A stretch of 64,000 bases of DNA. Origin: a bacterium (GTDB taxonomy: Bacteria; Cyanobacteriota; Vampirovibrionia; Gastranaerophilales; Gastranaerophilaceae). Each line of letters begins with the position of its first letter. Position 1 is the first letter of the stretch. This document shows positions 51,669-63,711 of the stretch, piece by piece. The stretch covers positions 1 through 64,000 of the forward strand of contig JAGCBH010000006.1 in NCBI GenBank assembly GCA_017652265.1, read 5' to 3'. Under the pieces are notes generated by a model that saw only the letters and a program-made list of their open reading frames with translations, was not told the DNA's origin and did no database searches. The position numbers were made by a program, and so were the translations under genes.

Positions 51669-52849
51669 TATTTCTCCCCTCTTTTATTTTCTCTTGTTTC
51701 GGAAGTTTCCGTCATATGAGCCTTTTCTTCAGGCGTAATTTCTTTAACTTTACTTCCCGGAACGACTTTCATAAAGCCATCCGTAATCACCCTGTCGCCT
51801 GCTTTTAAACCCTCTTTTATAATCCAGTTATCGCCAGTCTGCTCACCTGTTTTTATATATGTCAATGCTGCAACATTATCATCATTCACCGTATAAACAT
51901 ATTTACCGGCTTGATTTTCCTGAACTGCAACCTGAGAAACAACCGGCACTTTAATTTTATTATTTGAATAAAGTTTTACGTTAACAAATTCCCCATGAAG
52001 AAGAATGTTTCTGGGATTTTCAAAAGTCGCTCTCATAGTTACCGTACCTGTTGTTTCATCAACTTTGTTATCGTGAAAATCCTGAACTCCGTCTAACTCA
52101 TACTTAACACCGTTTCCAAAATACAATTCAACTTTTCTGTTTTGTTCATTACCCTTATCTGTCATCATAAGCGTTGCAAAATCTGCCGTTCCCATAGGGA
52201 AAGTTACGTAAATCGGATTCATACTGTTAATAGTCGTAAGCGGCCCTGATGACGGTGTAACGTAGTTTCCCAAGGTAACAGTAATCAATCCCACTCTGCC
52301 GTCAACCGGAGATTTTACTTCTGTATAACTGAGATTTCTGCGGGTATCGGAATTTGTTGCCTTCGCAGATGCAAGCTGAGCCATAAGGGAATCTCTTTCT
52401 GCCAGCATTGCTTCATATTGAGATTTGGAAATATAGTCGTTTTTAACCAGTTCTTCCGCCCTTTTTAATTGATTTTGAGCATATGTTAAACGTGCCTGAA
52501 TATTTTGAACATTTGCTTTTGCAACATCAGCCGCATTTGAAAATTCTTCAGGCTCTATCTGAAAAAGCACTTGCCCGGTTTTTACAAAATCGCCCTCTTT
52601 AAAATAGCTTTTCTGTAAATAGCCATTGATACGGGCAAGAACATTAACCTGATATTTGGAAACAATTCTGCCCGGAGCGTCAAATGTCCAGGTTATTTCC
52701 TCTTCCTGCACCGGCTCTATTATAACCTGCGGTGCGTTACCTGCGCGTTTAGCCGCAGATTTCATCTTGATAAACTTATATACCCCAAAGGCACACAACA
52801 AAAATGCAACTACAATTATCGCAATAATAACAATGCGTTTCTTTGTCAT
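51668..52849 (-). CDS. acrA: RND efflux periplasmic adaptor (membrane fusion protein)
   Basis: 393 residues from the ATG at 52849 with SD AAGGAGA. One N-terminal membrane anchor (RIVIIAIIVVAFLLCAFGVY), lipoyl half-motifs (VNVLARINGYLQKSYFKEGD; SPVDGRVGLITVTLGNYVTP) around a helical hairpin (QARLTYAQNQLKRAEELVKN), a beta-barrel domain and a membrane-proximal domain (GLKAGDRVITDGFMKVVPGS). Links AcrB to TolC. First gene of the operon. Confidence 0.95.
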   Translation of the reverse strand: MTKKRIVIIAIIVVAFLLCAFGVYKFIKMKSAAKRAGNAPQVIIEPVQEEEITWTFDAPGRIVSKYQVNVLARINGYLQKSYFKEGDFVKTGQVLFQIEPEEFSNAADVAKANVQNIQARLTYAQNQLKRAEELVKNDYISKSQYEAMLAERDSLMAQLASAKATNSDTRRNLSYTEVKSPVDGRVGLITVTLGNYVTPSSGPLTTINSMNPIYVTFPMGTADFATLMMTDKGNEQNRKVELYFGNGVKYELDGVQDFHDNKVDETTGTVTMRATFENPRNILLHGEFVNVKLYSNNKIKVPVVSQVAVQENQAGKYVYTVNDDNVAALTYIKTGEQTGDNWIIKEGLKAGDRVITDGFMKVVPGSKVKEITPEEKAHMTETSETRENKRGEK

Positions 52850-52994
52850 CAAAACTCTCCTTGAAAATCAAAAATTTCCCTGTAATATTTATATCAAAGT
52901 AGTTCTGAGATGTCAAATAAATATAGCAGTTTGAACATTTTAATAATAATTTACAATCCTAAAGTTCTGCATCAAAAATACCGATAAAATCAGT

Positions 52995-53378
52995 ATGAAA
53001 ATTTCTTTTGTTCAAAAACCAACATGTCACATTTGCCTGAGTAATTCAATAGATGAAGAATACAAAAAAATCATTGAAAAGCTTCTTGCCATCGGTATTC
53101 AACCGACGGGTAACAAAACTGCCGACAAAGCCAAATTACGTCAGTATGAAATGCAGCAGTTAAAAATTGCATTGGGAGCCAACGGGAAAGGCGAGGTTAA
53201 TAAAGCCGATTATCTGACTATTTCGGCAAAAGAAATTGAAACAATGAAAGATAATTTAAAAATAAATGCCGAAGAAGAGAAGCTTGTTGAAAATATTAAT
53301 GAAGATTTTACGGGAAGAACAAAAAAGGCAATGTTAAACCGTTTCTTTATTGAAAAAAAGAAAATTATTGAAGAGTAA
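52995..53378 (+). CDS. Hypothetical soluble protein
   Basis: 127 residues, family not recognised. Begins MKISFVQKPTCHICLSNSID, with a CxxC pair early, and is otherwise charged and helical (GNKTADKAKLRQYEMQQLKI). Upstream, TAAAAT lies only 4 nt before the ATG and there is no SD. It lies divergent from acrA; panD follows downstream with its own promoter. Confidence 0.6.
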   Translation: MKISFVQKPTCHICLSNSIDEEYKKIIEKLLAIGIQPTGNKTADKAKLRQYEMQQLKIALGANGKGEVNKADYLTISAKEIETMKDNLKINAEEEKLVENINEDFTGRTKKAMLNRFFIEKKKIIEE

Positions 53379-53391
53379 ATTATTCCTAACT

Positions 53392-53418
53392 TTGACATGA
53401 CAATTTTTTTGTTATAAA
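53392..53418 (+). promoter_or_regulatory. panD promoter
   Basis: TTGACA (53392-53397), 15-nt spacer, TATAAA (53413-53418). The SD GGAGTGAGG follows. Confidence 0.5.
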
Positions 53419-53438
53419 TTAGTCGGAGTGAGGATATT

Positions 53439-53789
53439 ATGCTACGTGAATTTTTAGATTCCAAAATCCATAGAGCAACAGTGACCGATGCCAATTTAGA
53501 ATATGTCGGCTCAATTACTATTGATGAAGCTCTTATAAATGCCGCAGGAATGAAAGAATGGCAAAAAGTAGAGATTTTGGATGTAAATAACGGCGAAAGA
53601 TTTCAAACATATATCATTAAAGGCGCCCCAAATTCAGGTGTCATTTGCTTAAACGGTGCAGCAGCAAGAAAAGTTCAAAAAGGGGACAAAGTTATAATCG
53701 TAACTTATGTTACCCTTAATGAAACCGAAATGCTTAATCATAAACCGAAAATTGTTATAGTTGACGATAACAATAAAATTATTTCGTAA
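53439..53789 (+). CDS. panD: Aspartate 1-decarboxylase
   Basis: 116 residues. The self-cleavage site Gly24-Ser25 in [17 protein letters not shown] generates the pyruvoyl cofactor from Ser25. K9 and H11 of the entrance (SKIHRATVT) and [19 protein letters not shown] are conserved. Makes beta-alanine for pantothenate, upstream of CoaX in the same pathway. Overlaps the convergent ubiE gene end by 11 nt. Confidence 0.97.
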   Translation: MLREFLDSKIHRATVTDANLEYVGSITIDEALINAAGMKEWQKVEILDVNNGERFQTYIIKGAPNSGVICLNGAAARKVQKGDKVIIVTYVTLNETEMLNHKPKIVIVDDNNKIIS

Positions 53790-54432
53790 AGTATTGCGCC
53801 GATATTATTCCCAAAAGGTAGTTATTGGTTTTTAAGTGCTTAAACCCGTTTTGTTCAATGAGTTTTATTAGTTGAGCGCTATCGGGGAATTCTTCTTTTG
53901 ATTTTAACAGATACTCATAGTTTTCATTTTTAAAGGATTTTACGATTTTTTCAAAAACATAATCAGCTAATTTTGATTTTTTATCAAAATCAAGATGAAC
54001 GAAAATTCCTCCGCTTTTTAGTACCCGATTTATCTCAATGACCGCTTTTTCATAATTTTCGGTATTTCTTAAACCAAAACTTATCGTTGCAAGGTCAAAG
54101 GTATCGTCTTTAAACGGCAGATTCAAACAATCCGCACAGATAAAATCAATTTGGGAATGTTTTTTACGTGCAATATTCAGCATTTCTTTTGAAAAATCAA
54201 CCCCGACAACATTTGCCGATTTGTATCTGTTTTTCAACATGACGGCAATGTCGCCCGTACCCGTACACAAATCAAGAATTTTAGGATTCTGCGGTAATTT
54301 CCCGACAGAAGCAATTACAAGATACTTAATGATTTTATGGGTAAAAAGTGAAATTATATTGTTGTTTCTGTCATAATCCGCCGCAAGTTTGTCAAACATT
54401 GCGGATATAATTTCTTTTTTGCGTTCAGTCAT
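53779..54432 (-). CDS. menG: UbiE/MenG-type quinone methyltransferase
   Basis: 217 residues. SAM-binding motif [16 protein letters not shown], acidic strand [17 protein letters not shown], post-[21 protein letters not shown] and [20 protein letters not shown] follow UbiE/MenG (C-methylation of demethylmenaquinone or similar). Slightly short: the FSxW/PYY-type insert before the last helix is reduced. Its start overlaps the cysK stop (TAATG). Whether a quinone is made cannot be judged from this window; a related methyltransferase function is possible. Confidence 0.85.
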   Translation of the reverse strand: MTERKKEIISAMFDKLAADYDRNNNIISLFTHKIIKYLVIASVGKLPQNPKILDLCTGTGDIAVMLKNRYKSANVVGVDFSKEMLNIARKKHSQIDFICADCLNLPFKDDTFDLATISFGLRNTENYEKAVIEINRVLKSGGIFVHLDFDKKSKLADYVFEKIVKSFKNENYEYLLKSKEEFPDSAQLIKLIEQNGFKHLKTNNYLLGIISAQYFTK

Positions 54433-55352
54433 TACTCAAAAAGTTCTCCAGACAGGTATCTTTCACCGGTATCACAAATAATGGTAACGATTTTTTTATC
54501 CTTATTTTCAGGAAGTTTAGCAAGTTCGAGCGCTTTAGCAACATTTGCCCCTGCTGAAATTCCGCATAAAATTCCTTCTTTTTTAGCCAAATTTCTTGAT
54601 GTTTCAAAGGCAAGCTCATTACTGCATGTCAAAACCTCATCAACCAATTCTCTTTTAAAATTTTCTGGTACAAAATTTGCACCGATACCTTGTATTTTAT
54701 GCGCACCTGCCTGACCTTTTGACACAAGCGGCGAACTTTCAGGTTCTACTGCATAAATTTTTACATATTTTTTTTCAGCTCTGAAAACTTTTGCACATCC
54801 CGAAACAGTTCCGCCGGTACCAAACGAAGCAACAAAAACATCGGGAACTTCATCTAAATCATCAATTATTTCTTTTGCGGTAGTTAGTTCGTGCGCCAAA
54901 GGATTAGACGGGTTATAAAATTGTCCTATTATTATTGAATTTTCATTTTCCTTTAAAAGTGTTTCCGCTCTTTCAACAGAACCTTTCATTCCTTCAGCGG
55001 CGGGCGTTAAAACAAGTTCTGCGCCATAAGCTTTTAAAATTTTTCGTCTTTCTACAGACATACTTTCGGGCATCACAAGAACAAGTTTATAACCTTTAAC
55101 CGCACATACAAGCGCAAGGCCTATCCCTGTATTACCGCTTGTAGGCTCAATTATGATAGTATCTTTGTTAATTTTACCGACCTTTTCAGCGTCTTCTATC
55201 ATCCTTAACGCAGGTCTGTCTTTAACCGAACCTCCCGGATTTTTGCTTTCAAGTTTTACAAAAACGCGTCCGAAACCGCCCTCATTAATTTTTTTCAGTT
55301 CCAAAAGCGGGGTTTTGCCGATAAGTTCAAGAATATTGTCATATATTTTCAT
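54432..55352 (-). CDS. cysK: Cysteine synthase (O-acetylserine sulfhydrylase)
   Basis: 306 residues from the ATG at 55352 (SD AGAGGG). PLP Lys44 in NPGGSVKDRPALRMIEDAE, Ser/Asn loop EPTSGNTGIGLALVCAVKGY, phosphate-binding GTGGTVSGCAKVF and the C-terminal GILCGISAGANVAKAL are complete. Makes L-cysteine from O-acetylserine and sulfide. Translationally coupled to menG. Confidence 0.96.
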   Translation of the reverse strand: MKIYDNILELIGKTPLLELKKINEGGFGRVFVKLESKNPGGSVKDRPALRMIEDAEKVGKINKDTIIIEPTSGNTGIGLALVCAVKGYKLVLVMPESMSVERRKILKAYGAELVLTPAAEGMKGSVERAETLLKENENSIIIGQFYNPSNPLAHELTTAKEIIDDLDEVPDVFVASFGTGGTVSGCAKVFRAEKKYVKIYAVEPESSPLVSKGQAGAHKIQGIGANFVPENFKRELVDEVLTCSNELAFETSRNLAKKEGILCGISAGANVAKALELAKLPENKDKKIVTIICDTGERYLSGELFE

Positions 55353-55409
55353 ATATTTCGCCCTCTTTACATATTTGAGTAATTTAAACAATACACATAT
55401 TATTATAAT

Positions 55410-56804
55410 ATGAAAAATTTGGCAAACATAATAGCCCGAATATTGTTGATATTGATGATTTCAGTAGCAGGAGTTTATCTTTTGCCTGACGGAAATTTAA
55501 GAATGAAATACATTATGTCAAAAATTATTCCGTCAATGGAATATGCTCCGCAGACAGAAAGCGATTATACAAGTACGAATGAAGATAATGCAAAATCTAA
55601 TCAGAAGATAACCGTTCCTTTTATTCAAAATGAAGCAAAAACAGAACCTGCTCATGATATTGCCCCGACCGAAAAACTGCGCTCAAACAGACGTGCGGTA
55701 AAAAATCTTATCGGCGAAAATTATCTTGATGCGGTACTATCCGCCGGAAAACTTGAAAGATGGAATCCTGGAAGTTTTCCTTTAAAAGTTTATATGGCAA
55801 CAGACAGCGGAACACCAAAAGACTATGTGAATGAAGTATATAACGCGTTTTCAACCTGGGAAAAAGAAACTAACGGTTTTATGCGTTTCACATACACAGA
55901 TAACCTAAGTACTGCAAATTTTGTCTGCAATTTTAAATCAGACCTCAAAAACAGAGGCTGCGATGGCAACGGCGCAGGAATGGCGGCATATCAGTATTTT
56001 ACTTATAAAAACAACCGTATTGATCAATCAATAGTTAATTTTTCCGCATACGCATGCAACGGACAGCCTTGGCCAAAAGACTTTTTCTACAGCTGTGCGC
56101 TCCACGAAATCGGGCACGGATTAGGATTAAGAGGACACAGTACGAACAAAAGTGATTTAATGTACCCGGTTGCAACAAATATGGGCAGAATGAAGATTTC
56201 AAAAGCAGATATGACAACTCTGAGAGCAATTTACTCAATAATCCCTGATATTACGGATGTTCCTCTAACCGCTGAACAAAAGAAAAAGCTTATAACGACT
56301 GATGATTTCTACGGAAACAGCTACGTCAGAGCGGATTTTCAGATACAGCAATTAAAACAAAATATAAGACTTACACCGAATCAATACGGTCTGTATATAG
56401 AACTTGCGCGTGCGTACAAAGATAAACAAGATTACAACAATGCAATTGCCGCATATTCCGATTCTCTGAAAATGATTGATGATAAAAACACTGCAGTGGC
56501 AATTTTGTGCGAAGTTTCACAGTTATATATAGAACTTAAAAAATATCCGTCCGCAGAAAAATGCCTTAAAAAAGCACTTAGTTACGGCAATAATGATACG
56601 GCTGCGGCACTTCTTATAAACATGGGGGTTGAGTTAGGTAATCATAACAATTATTCTGAGGCAACAAGACTTTTTGAAATGGCACTGAACAGTACTCAAA
56701 ATGTCGAATTAAAACAACTCACATATAAAAACCTGTGCTGGATAGCACAAAAAAGTAAAGACAAAGTGTTGTATAACAAATATTCTAAACTTATAAGCAA
56801 ATAA
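55410..56804 (+). CDS. Matrixin-like zinc metalloprotease with C-terminal TPR repeats
   Basis: 464 residues. An N-terminal signal-anchor (about 6-26), then a linker. The peptidase domain begins near WNPGSFPLKVYMA; the metzincin motif HEIGHGLGLRGH gives zinc ligands H232, H236 and H242 with catalytic E233, and the Met-turn is SDLMYP. From about 305 come four TPR-like repeats (LYIELARAYKDKQDYNNAIA; AVAILCEVSQLYIELKKYPS). Probably exported or membrane-anchored; the TPR part may present substrates. TATAAT lies immediately before the ATG, so the true start could be further inside (next Met at 16). Confidence 0.88.
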   Translation: MKNLANIIARILLILMISVAGVYLLPDGNLRMKYIMSKIIPSMEYAPQTESDYTSTNEDNAKSNQKITVPFIQNEAKTEPAHDIAPTEKLRSNRRAVKNLIGENYLDAVLSAGKLERWNPGSFPLKVYMATDSGTPKDYVNEVYNAFSTWEKETNGFMRFTYTDNLSTANFVCNFKSDLKNRGCDGNGAGMAAYQYFTYKNNRIDQSIVNFSAYACNGQPWPKDFFYSCALHEIGHGLGLRGHSTNKSDLMYPVATNMGRMKISKADMTTLRAIYSIIPDITDVPLTAEQKKKLITTDDFYGNSYVRADFQIQQLKQNIRLTPNQYGLYIELARAYKDKQDYNNAIAAYSDSLKMIDDKNTAVAILCEVSQLYIELKKYPSAEKCLKKALSYGNNDTAAALLINMGVELGNHNNYSEATRLFEMALNSTQNVELKQLTYKNLCWIAQKSKDKVLYNKYSKLISK

Positions 56805-56808
56805 AAAA

Positions 56809-56837
56809 ACGAAATCATTTTCAGATTTCGCTTTTTC
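56809..56837. terminator. Terminator between convergent genes
   Basis: CGAAATC (56810-56816) and GATTTCG (56824-56830), 7-nt loop, A run before and CTTTTTCTT after; can act in both directions. Confidence 0.8.
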
Positions 56838-56872
56838 TTCTTTTTCTTTCTCTTTATTTTAAAATCTTTTTA

Positions 56873-57259
56873 TTAGCAGGATGCTGAAAAACTGTCACCG
56901 CCTCCGCAAGAGCAACCACAGTCGCCGCCCGCAAATCCGCCGTCAAATCCGCCGGAGAAATCACCGCAAACATCTCCGCCTTCAAATCCGCTTCCCATAG
57001 AAAGCATATTTGCCATTGCTACAGAATATGTTGTTTCGCTATTTCCTGCTTTAGGAGCCTGAGCATAATTTGAATAATCCACGTAACCGTGAGCAAAAGG
57101 ATTAGATGCTGAAAATTCATCGTATGCATCGTCACTCATAAAAATTGCTTCCGGTAAACAAGCTAAAGGACCTGCGGTTTCAACTGATGTCTGGCCGCCT
57201 GTTGCAAAACCTTTTTGAGTTTCTCTGTCAACCTCATTAATTCTTGTAATCGTGCTCAT
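56873..57259 (-). CDS. Small protein with Gly/Cys-rich C-terminal tail
   Basis: 128 residues, family not recognised. An uncharged N-terminal half without signal peptide is followed by a tail of about 40 residues made mostly of Gly, Asp, Ser, Phe and Cys, starting near GSGFEGGDVCGDFSGGFDGG and ending in C; six Cys in all lie between the VCG and the final residue. Gly-rich tails with Cys occur in heterocycle/thioether peptide precursors, metal-binding proteins and some secreted structural proteins. No maturation enzyme is adjacent. SD GAGAG upstream. Confidence 0.7.
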   Translation of the reverse strand: MSTITRINEVDRETQKGFATGGQTSVETAGPLACLPEAIFMSDDAYDEFSASNPFAHGYVDYSNYAQAPKAGNSETTYSVAMANMLSMGSGFEGGDVCGDFSGGFDGGFAGGDCGCSCGGGDSFSASC

Positions 57260-57356
57260 CTCTCTAAAACCTCTCTTATACTTACATATAAATAAAGTAT
57301 TTTTTTAAAGGTCAAATTCACGAAACAGTTATTTTGTTACAAAAGTTAACATTTCC

Positions 57357-58112
57357 TTAAAACATCTTTTCCCGCTGCTCTTTTATACTGCAAATCATAT
57401 TTTTATAATCTCCATGAGTCAGTTCGCCGACAGATTTATACAATTTTAAAATAGCGGTCTCAATATTTTGGGAATTCATATTAAACATATCAAGTGCCAT
57501 TTCCTCATTTGAAAGAGCAAGCCTTGTCATATCACGGAAACCGCTTGATGCCATTTTCAGAGCCAGTTCGTTGTCACTCGCGGCCAGAAATAATGCCTGC
57601 GCAATAATCATAGGCATATGAGAAATCAAAGCTGCCGCCTCATCATGCCTGTCAGGCGTGGTAACCAGAGTTTGTGCACCCATTTTTGTAATTAAGTCAG
57701 TTAAAATATCCATTCCGTCATCACCAAAAACAGGCGTTAAAACCCATATTGCACCACTAAACATTTCAGGAAACGAATTTTCAAACCCTTTCTTCTCAGT
57801 TCCGGCCATCGGATGAGAGGGAATAAATTTATAAGAGCGCGCCTTTTTGCAGACAAAATTTTTAAGACTGCAAACATCGGTTACAACTGTTTCAGCGGGT
57901 AAAATTTCTTCTAATTTATCAAGGGCGGCAAGACATTTATTCATAGGTGTACAGACAAAAACAACATTACAGGATTTCAAATCGTTCCAGTCAGATGTGA
58001 TATTTTCACCGCTTTGAGATTTTGAAATACCTATAACATCAAAACCCTGTTCTTTCAGATTTTTAAAAATTGAACCGCCTATTAAGCCAAGCCCTATAAC
58101 ACCTATTTTCAT
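57357..58112 (-). CDS. tyrA: Prephenate/arogenate dehydrogenase
   Basis: 251 residues, no ACT or chorismate mutase domain. Rossmann motif MKIGVIGLGLIGGSIFKNLK; VVFVCTPMNKCLAALDKLEE; catalytic His in FIPSHPMAGTEKKGFENSFP; SSGFRDMTRLA helix. Oxidatively decarboxylates prephenate or arogenate toward tyrosine. It follows proA with no gap (stop at 58113, start at 58112), so it is in the proB-proA-tyrA operon. Confidence 0.93.
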   Translation of the reverse strand: MKIGVIGLGLIGGSIFKNLKEQGFDVIGISKSQSGENITSDWNDLKSCNVVFVCTPMNKCLAALDKLEEILPAETVVTDVCSLKNFVCKKARSYKFIPSHPMAGTEKKGFENSFPEMFSGAIWVLTPVFGDDGMDILTDLITKMGAQTLVTTPDRHDEAAALISHMPMIIAQALFLAASDNELALKMASSGFRDMTRLALSNEEMALDMFNMNSQNIETAILKLYKSVGELTHGDYKNMICSIKEQREKMF

Positions 58113-59357
58113 CTACAACTCCTTATGAGTAAATTTTTTGTTACCGCTGACGTAATCCGCAACAACCTGACCGTTACCGCGAAGTTTATATTTGTAAATA
58201 ACAAGCCCTTCCAAACCTACAGGCCCACGTGCATGTGTTTTATTTGTTGAAATACCGACTTCTGCCCCGAAACCGTATCTGAAACCGTCGGCAAACCTTG
58301 TTGATACATTGTGATAAACACCCGCACTGTCAACTTTATTCAAAAATAGTTCCGCATTTTCAATACTTTCGGTCATTATACAATCAGTATGCCCGGAACC
58401 ATATGTGTTTATATGTTCTATTGCTTCATCAATATTTTCAACAACTTTACAGGATAAAATTTTATCACCATATTCAAAAGACCAAGTTTCCGGCTCTTTA
58501 ATAATTTTTATGCCCGCATTTTCGAGTTTTTCCAAAAGTTCTTTTTTAGAAGCAAAATTTTTGTGTATTAATACTGTTTCAACAGAGTTACATGCACTCG
58601 GATATTGTGTTTTAGCATCAATTATAACCCCGGCTGATTTCTCTAAATCAGCGCTTTCATCAACAAAAATATGACAAATACCGTCAGCGTGCCCCAATAC
58701 AGGAATTTTTGTATTTTCTTTTATAAATTTAACTAACTTATTTCCTCCGCGCGGAATTATAAGGTTAATATATTTATCACATTTGAGCATTTCAGCAACA
58801 TCATCCCGGGTAAATACCTGCTGAACCACGTTTTTAGGATAACCGACTTCGCCAAGCGCTTTCGTTATAATTTCAAAAATCGCCTTATTTGTGTTCACTG
58901 CTTCTTTTCCGCCTTTAAGAATTACAACATTACCTGATTTAATCGCAAGCGAACATATTTGGGAAATTACATCAGGTCTTGCCTCAAAAATTATCCCCAA
59001 GACTCCTATCGGACAGGATACTTTTTCCAGAATCAAACCGTTATCCAGTTCACGTTTGAATAAAGTTTTCCCAGACGGATCTGGAAGTTCAGAAATATCA
59101 ACAACTCCCTGAATCATATCGCGCATTTTGTTTTCATCAAGTTTCAGGCGATTAAAAGTAGCGCCGTTGAGCTCGCCTATTTCAACAAGTTTCTGTGCTT
59201 CCGCTAAATCTTTTTTGTTAGCCTCAAAAATTAAGCCCGAATTAGTTTTTAAATATTCGGCAATTTTTTCCAGCGCCTGATTTTTCCGAACAACAGTAAT
59301 GTCTGAAATATTGTCAAATGCCGTTTTTGCTCCTTTAGCAATTTCTAGAAAATCCAT
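58113..59357 (-). CDS. proA: Gamma-glutamyl phosphate reductase (glutamate-5-semialdehyde dehydrogenase)
   Basis: 414 residues, normal length. LEKVSCPIGVLGIIFEARPD, KSGNVVILKGGKEAVNTNKA, LIIPRGGNKLVKFI and the catalytic Cys in TQYPSACNSVETVLIHKN identify it. Reduces glutamyl phosphate made by ProB. Seven nt downstream of proB. Confidence 0.97.
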   Translation of the reverse strand: MDFLEIAKGAKTAFDNISDITVVRKNQALEKIAEYLKTNSGLIFEANKKDLAEAQKLVEIGELNGATFNRLKLDENKMRDMIQGVVDISELPDPSGKTLFKRELDNGLILEKVSCPIGVLGIIFEARPDVISQICSLAIKSGNVVILKGGKEAVNTNKAIFEIITKALGEVGYPKNVVQQVFTRDDVAEMLKCDKYINLIIPRGGNKLVKFIKENTKIPVLGHADGICHIFVDESADLEKSAGVIIDAKTQYPSACNSVETVLIHKNFASKKELLEKLENAGIKIIKEPETWSFEYGDKILSCKVVENIDEAIEHINTYGSGHTDCIMTESIENAELFLNKVDSAGVYHNVSTRFADGFRYGFGAEVGISTNKTHARGPVGLEGLVIYKYKLRGNGQVVADYVSGNKKFTHKEL

Positions 59358-59364
59358 TTTACTC

Positions 59365-60510
59365 CTATAAAAGCGTAATATTATCCCTTACAATAATTTC
59401 ATCATAGTTTTTGAAACCAAGAACTTCCGCAATATTATCCGAATGACATCCGACAAGTTTACGGCAGGAAATACTGTCATAATTGACAATTCCACGTGCA
59501 ATTTCTTTATTTTCTTCATCAATAATAGAAATTACATCACCCTTTTTGAAATCTTCAACAACACCGACAACACCTATCGGCAAAAGGCTTTTGCCCTGCA
59601 ATAAAGCCTCTTTGGCACCGGAATTAACTACAATTTTACCGATAATATTTGTGGCATAGCCTATCCAGCGTTTTCTGCCTGAAAGCATCTCTTTTGACGG
59701 TAAAAACATTGTTCCGATTTCTTCGCCTGAGAAAATTTTATTAATAACGAACGGAATTTTGCCGTTTGCAATCAAAACTTTTCCGCCAAAACGGTTTACA
59801 AGTTTAGCAGCCTCTAGTTTTGTCCTCATTCCGCCTCTGCCGCCGTCTGAAACACCGCTTGCAAGCGCTAAAACATCATCAGTTACCTCATCAACTTCCC
59901 TGATTAATTTTGCACTCTGATTAAGTTTAGGATTACTGTCGTAAAGCCCCTCAATATCAGATAAAATTATAAGTAAATCTGCATCAAGTTCACTTGCAAC
60001 AAGCGCTGAAAGCTTGTCATTATCAGAAAAACATGCAATTTCTTTCTTTTCATTTGTTGTTTCAAGAAGTTCTATTGTAGAAACCGTATCGTTCTGGTTA
60101 ATAATCGGTATTGCCTTCATTTCAAGAAGTTTGTTAAGGGTAATTCTCAGACTCAAATAACGGCTGCGGATAGAAAAATCATCTTCCGTCAAAAGAATCT
60201 GTGCGGCAATAATTCCATATTCATCAAATCCGCTTTCGTAAACCGACATCAACTTACTCTGACCTATGGCGGCACATGCCTGTTTCAGTGCCATTCCTGC
60301 TGTACTTTCAAGATTTAATCTTTTTTTGCCAAACCCAACAGCACCTGACGTTATAAAAATAACTTCTTTACCAGCTTTAACAAGCTGAGATATGTCTTCA
60401 ATAAACGAATAAATTCTTGGCAGTGCAATCTGCCCGTCATCCCCTCTTAAAACGTTTGTCCCGACCTTAATTACAATACGTTTTGCATTAATAAAATCAC
60501 TTCTTTCCAT
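59365..60510 (-). CDS. proB: Glutamate 5-kinase with PUA domain
   Basis: 381 residues from the ATG at 60510. The kinase domain has KRIVIKVGTNVLRGDDGQIA, EVIFITSGAVGFGKKRL, IPIINQNDTVST and SDGGRGGMRTKLEAAKL. A C-terminal PUA domain follows (about 285-375). It phosphorylates glutamate for proline synthesis and usually responds to proline. An upstream in-frame extension exists but has no SD and spans hydrophobic non-homologous sequence, so I reject it. The -10 box is 7 nt from this ATG. Confidence 0.95.
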   Translation of the reverse strand: MERSDFINAKRIVIKVGTNVLRGDDGQIALPRIYSFIEDISQLVKAGKEVIFITSGAVGFGKKRLNLESTAGMALKQACAAIGQSKLMSVYESGFDEYGIIAAQILLTEDDFSIRSRYLSLRITLNKLLEMKAIPIINQNDTVSTIELLETTNEKKEIACFSDNDKLSALVASELDADLLIILSDIEGLYDSNPKLNQSAKLIREVDEVTDDVLALASGVSDGGRGGMRTKLEAAKLVNRFGGKVLIANGKIPFVINKIFSGEEIGTMFLPSKEMLSGRKRWIGYATNIIGKIVVNSGAKEALLQGKSLLPIGVVGVVEDFKKGDVISIIDEENKEIARGIVNYDSISCRKLVGCHSDNIAEVLGFKNYDEIIVRDNITLL

Positions 60511-60517
60511 AAAATTT

Positions 60518-60526
60518 ATTTTAACA
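60518..60526 (-). promoter_or_regulatory. Extended -10 promoter of proB, predicted leaderless
   Basis: On the minus strand TGT-TAAAAT is followed by 7 nt and then the proB ATG, so transcription should start at or next to the start codon. No SD. Confidence 0.5.
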
Positions 60527-60588
60527 CAAATTTTAAAAAACTTAATATTATTAAGTTTTTTGTTGTTCTTAAAACACTTTGGTTTTAG

Positions 60589-63649
<3,061 letters not shown>

Positions 63650-63711
63650 ATATTTATAAAAACATATTTTGGGCAAAACTTGCCAATTTACCAGATTTTT
63701 TATAAGAAATA

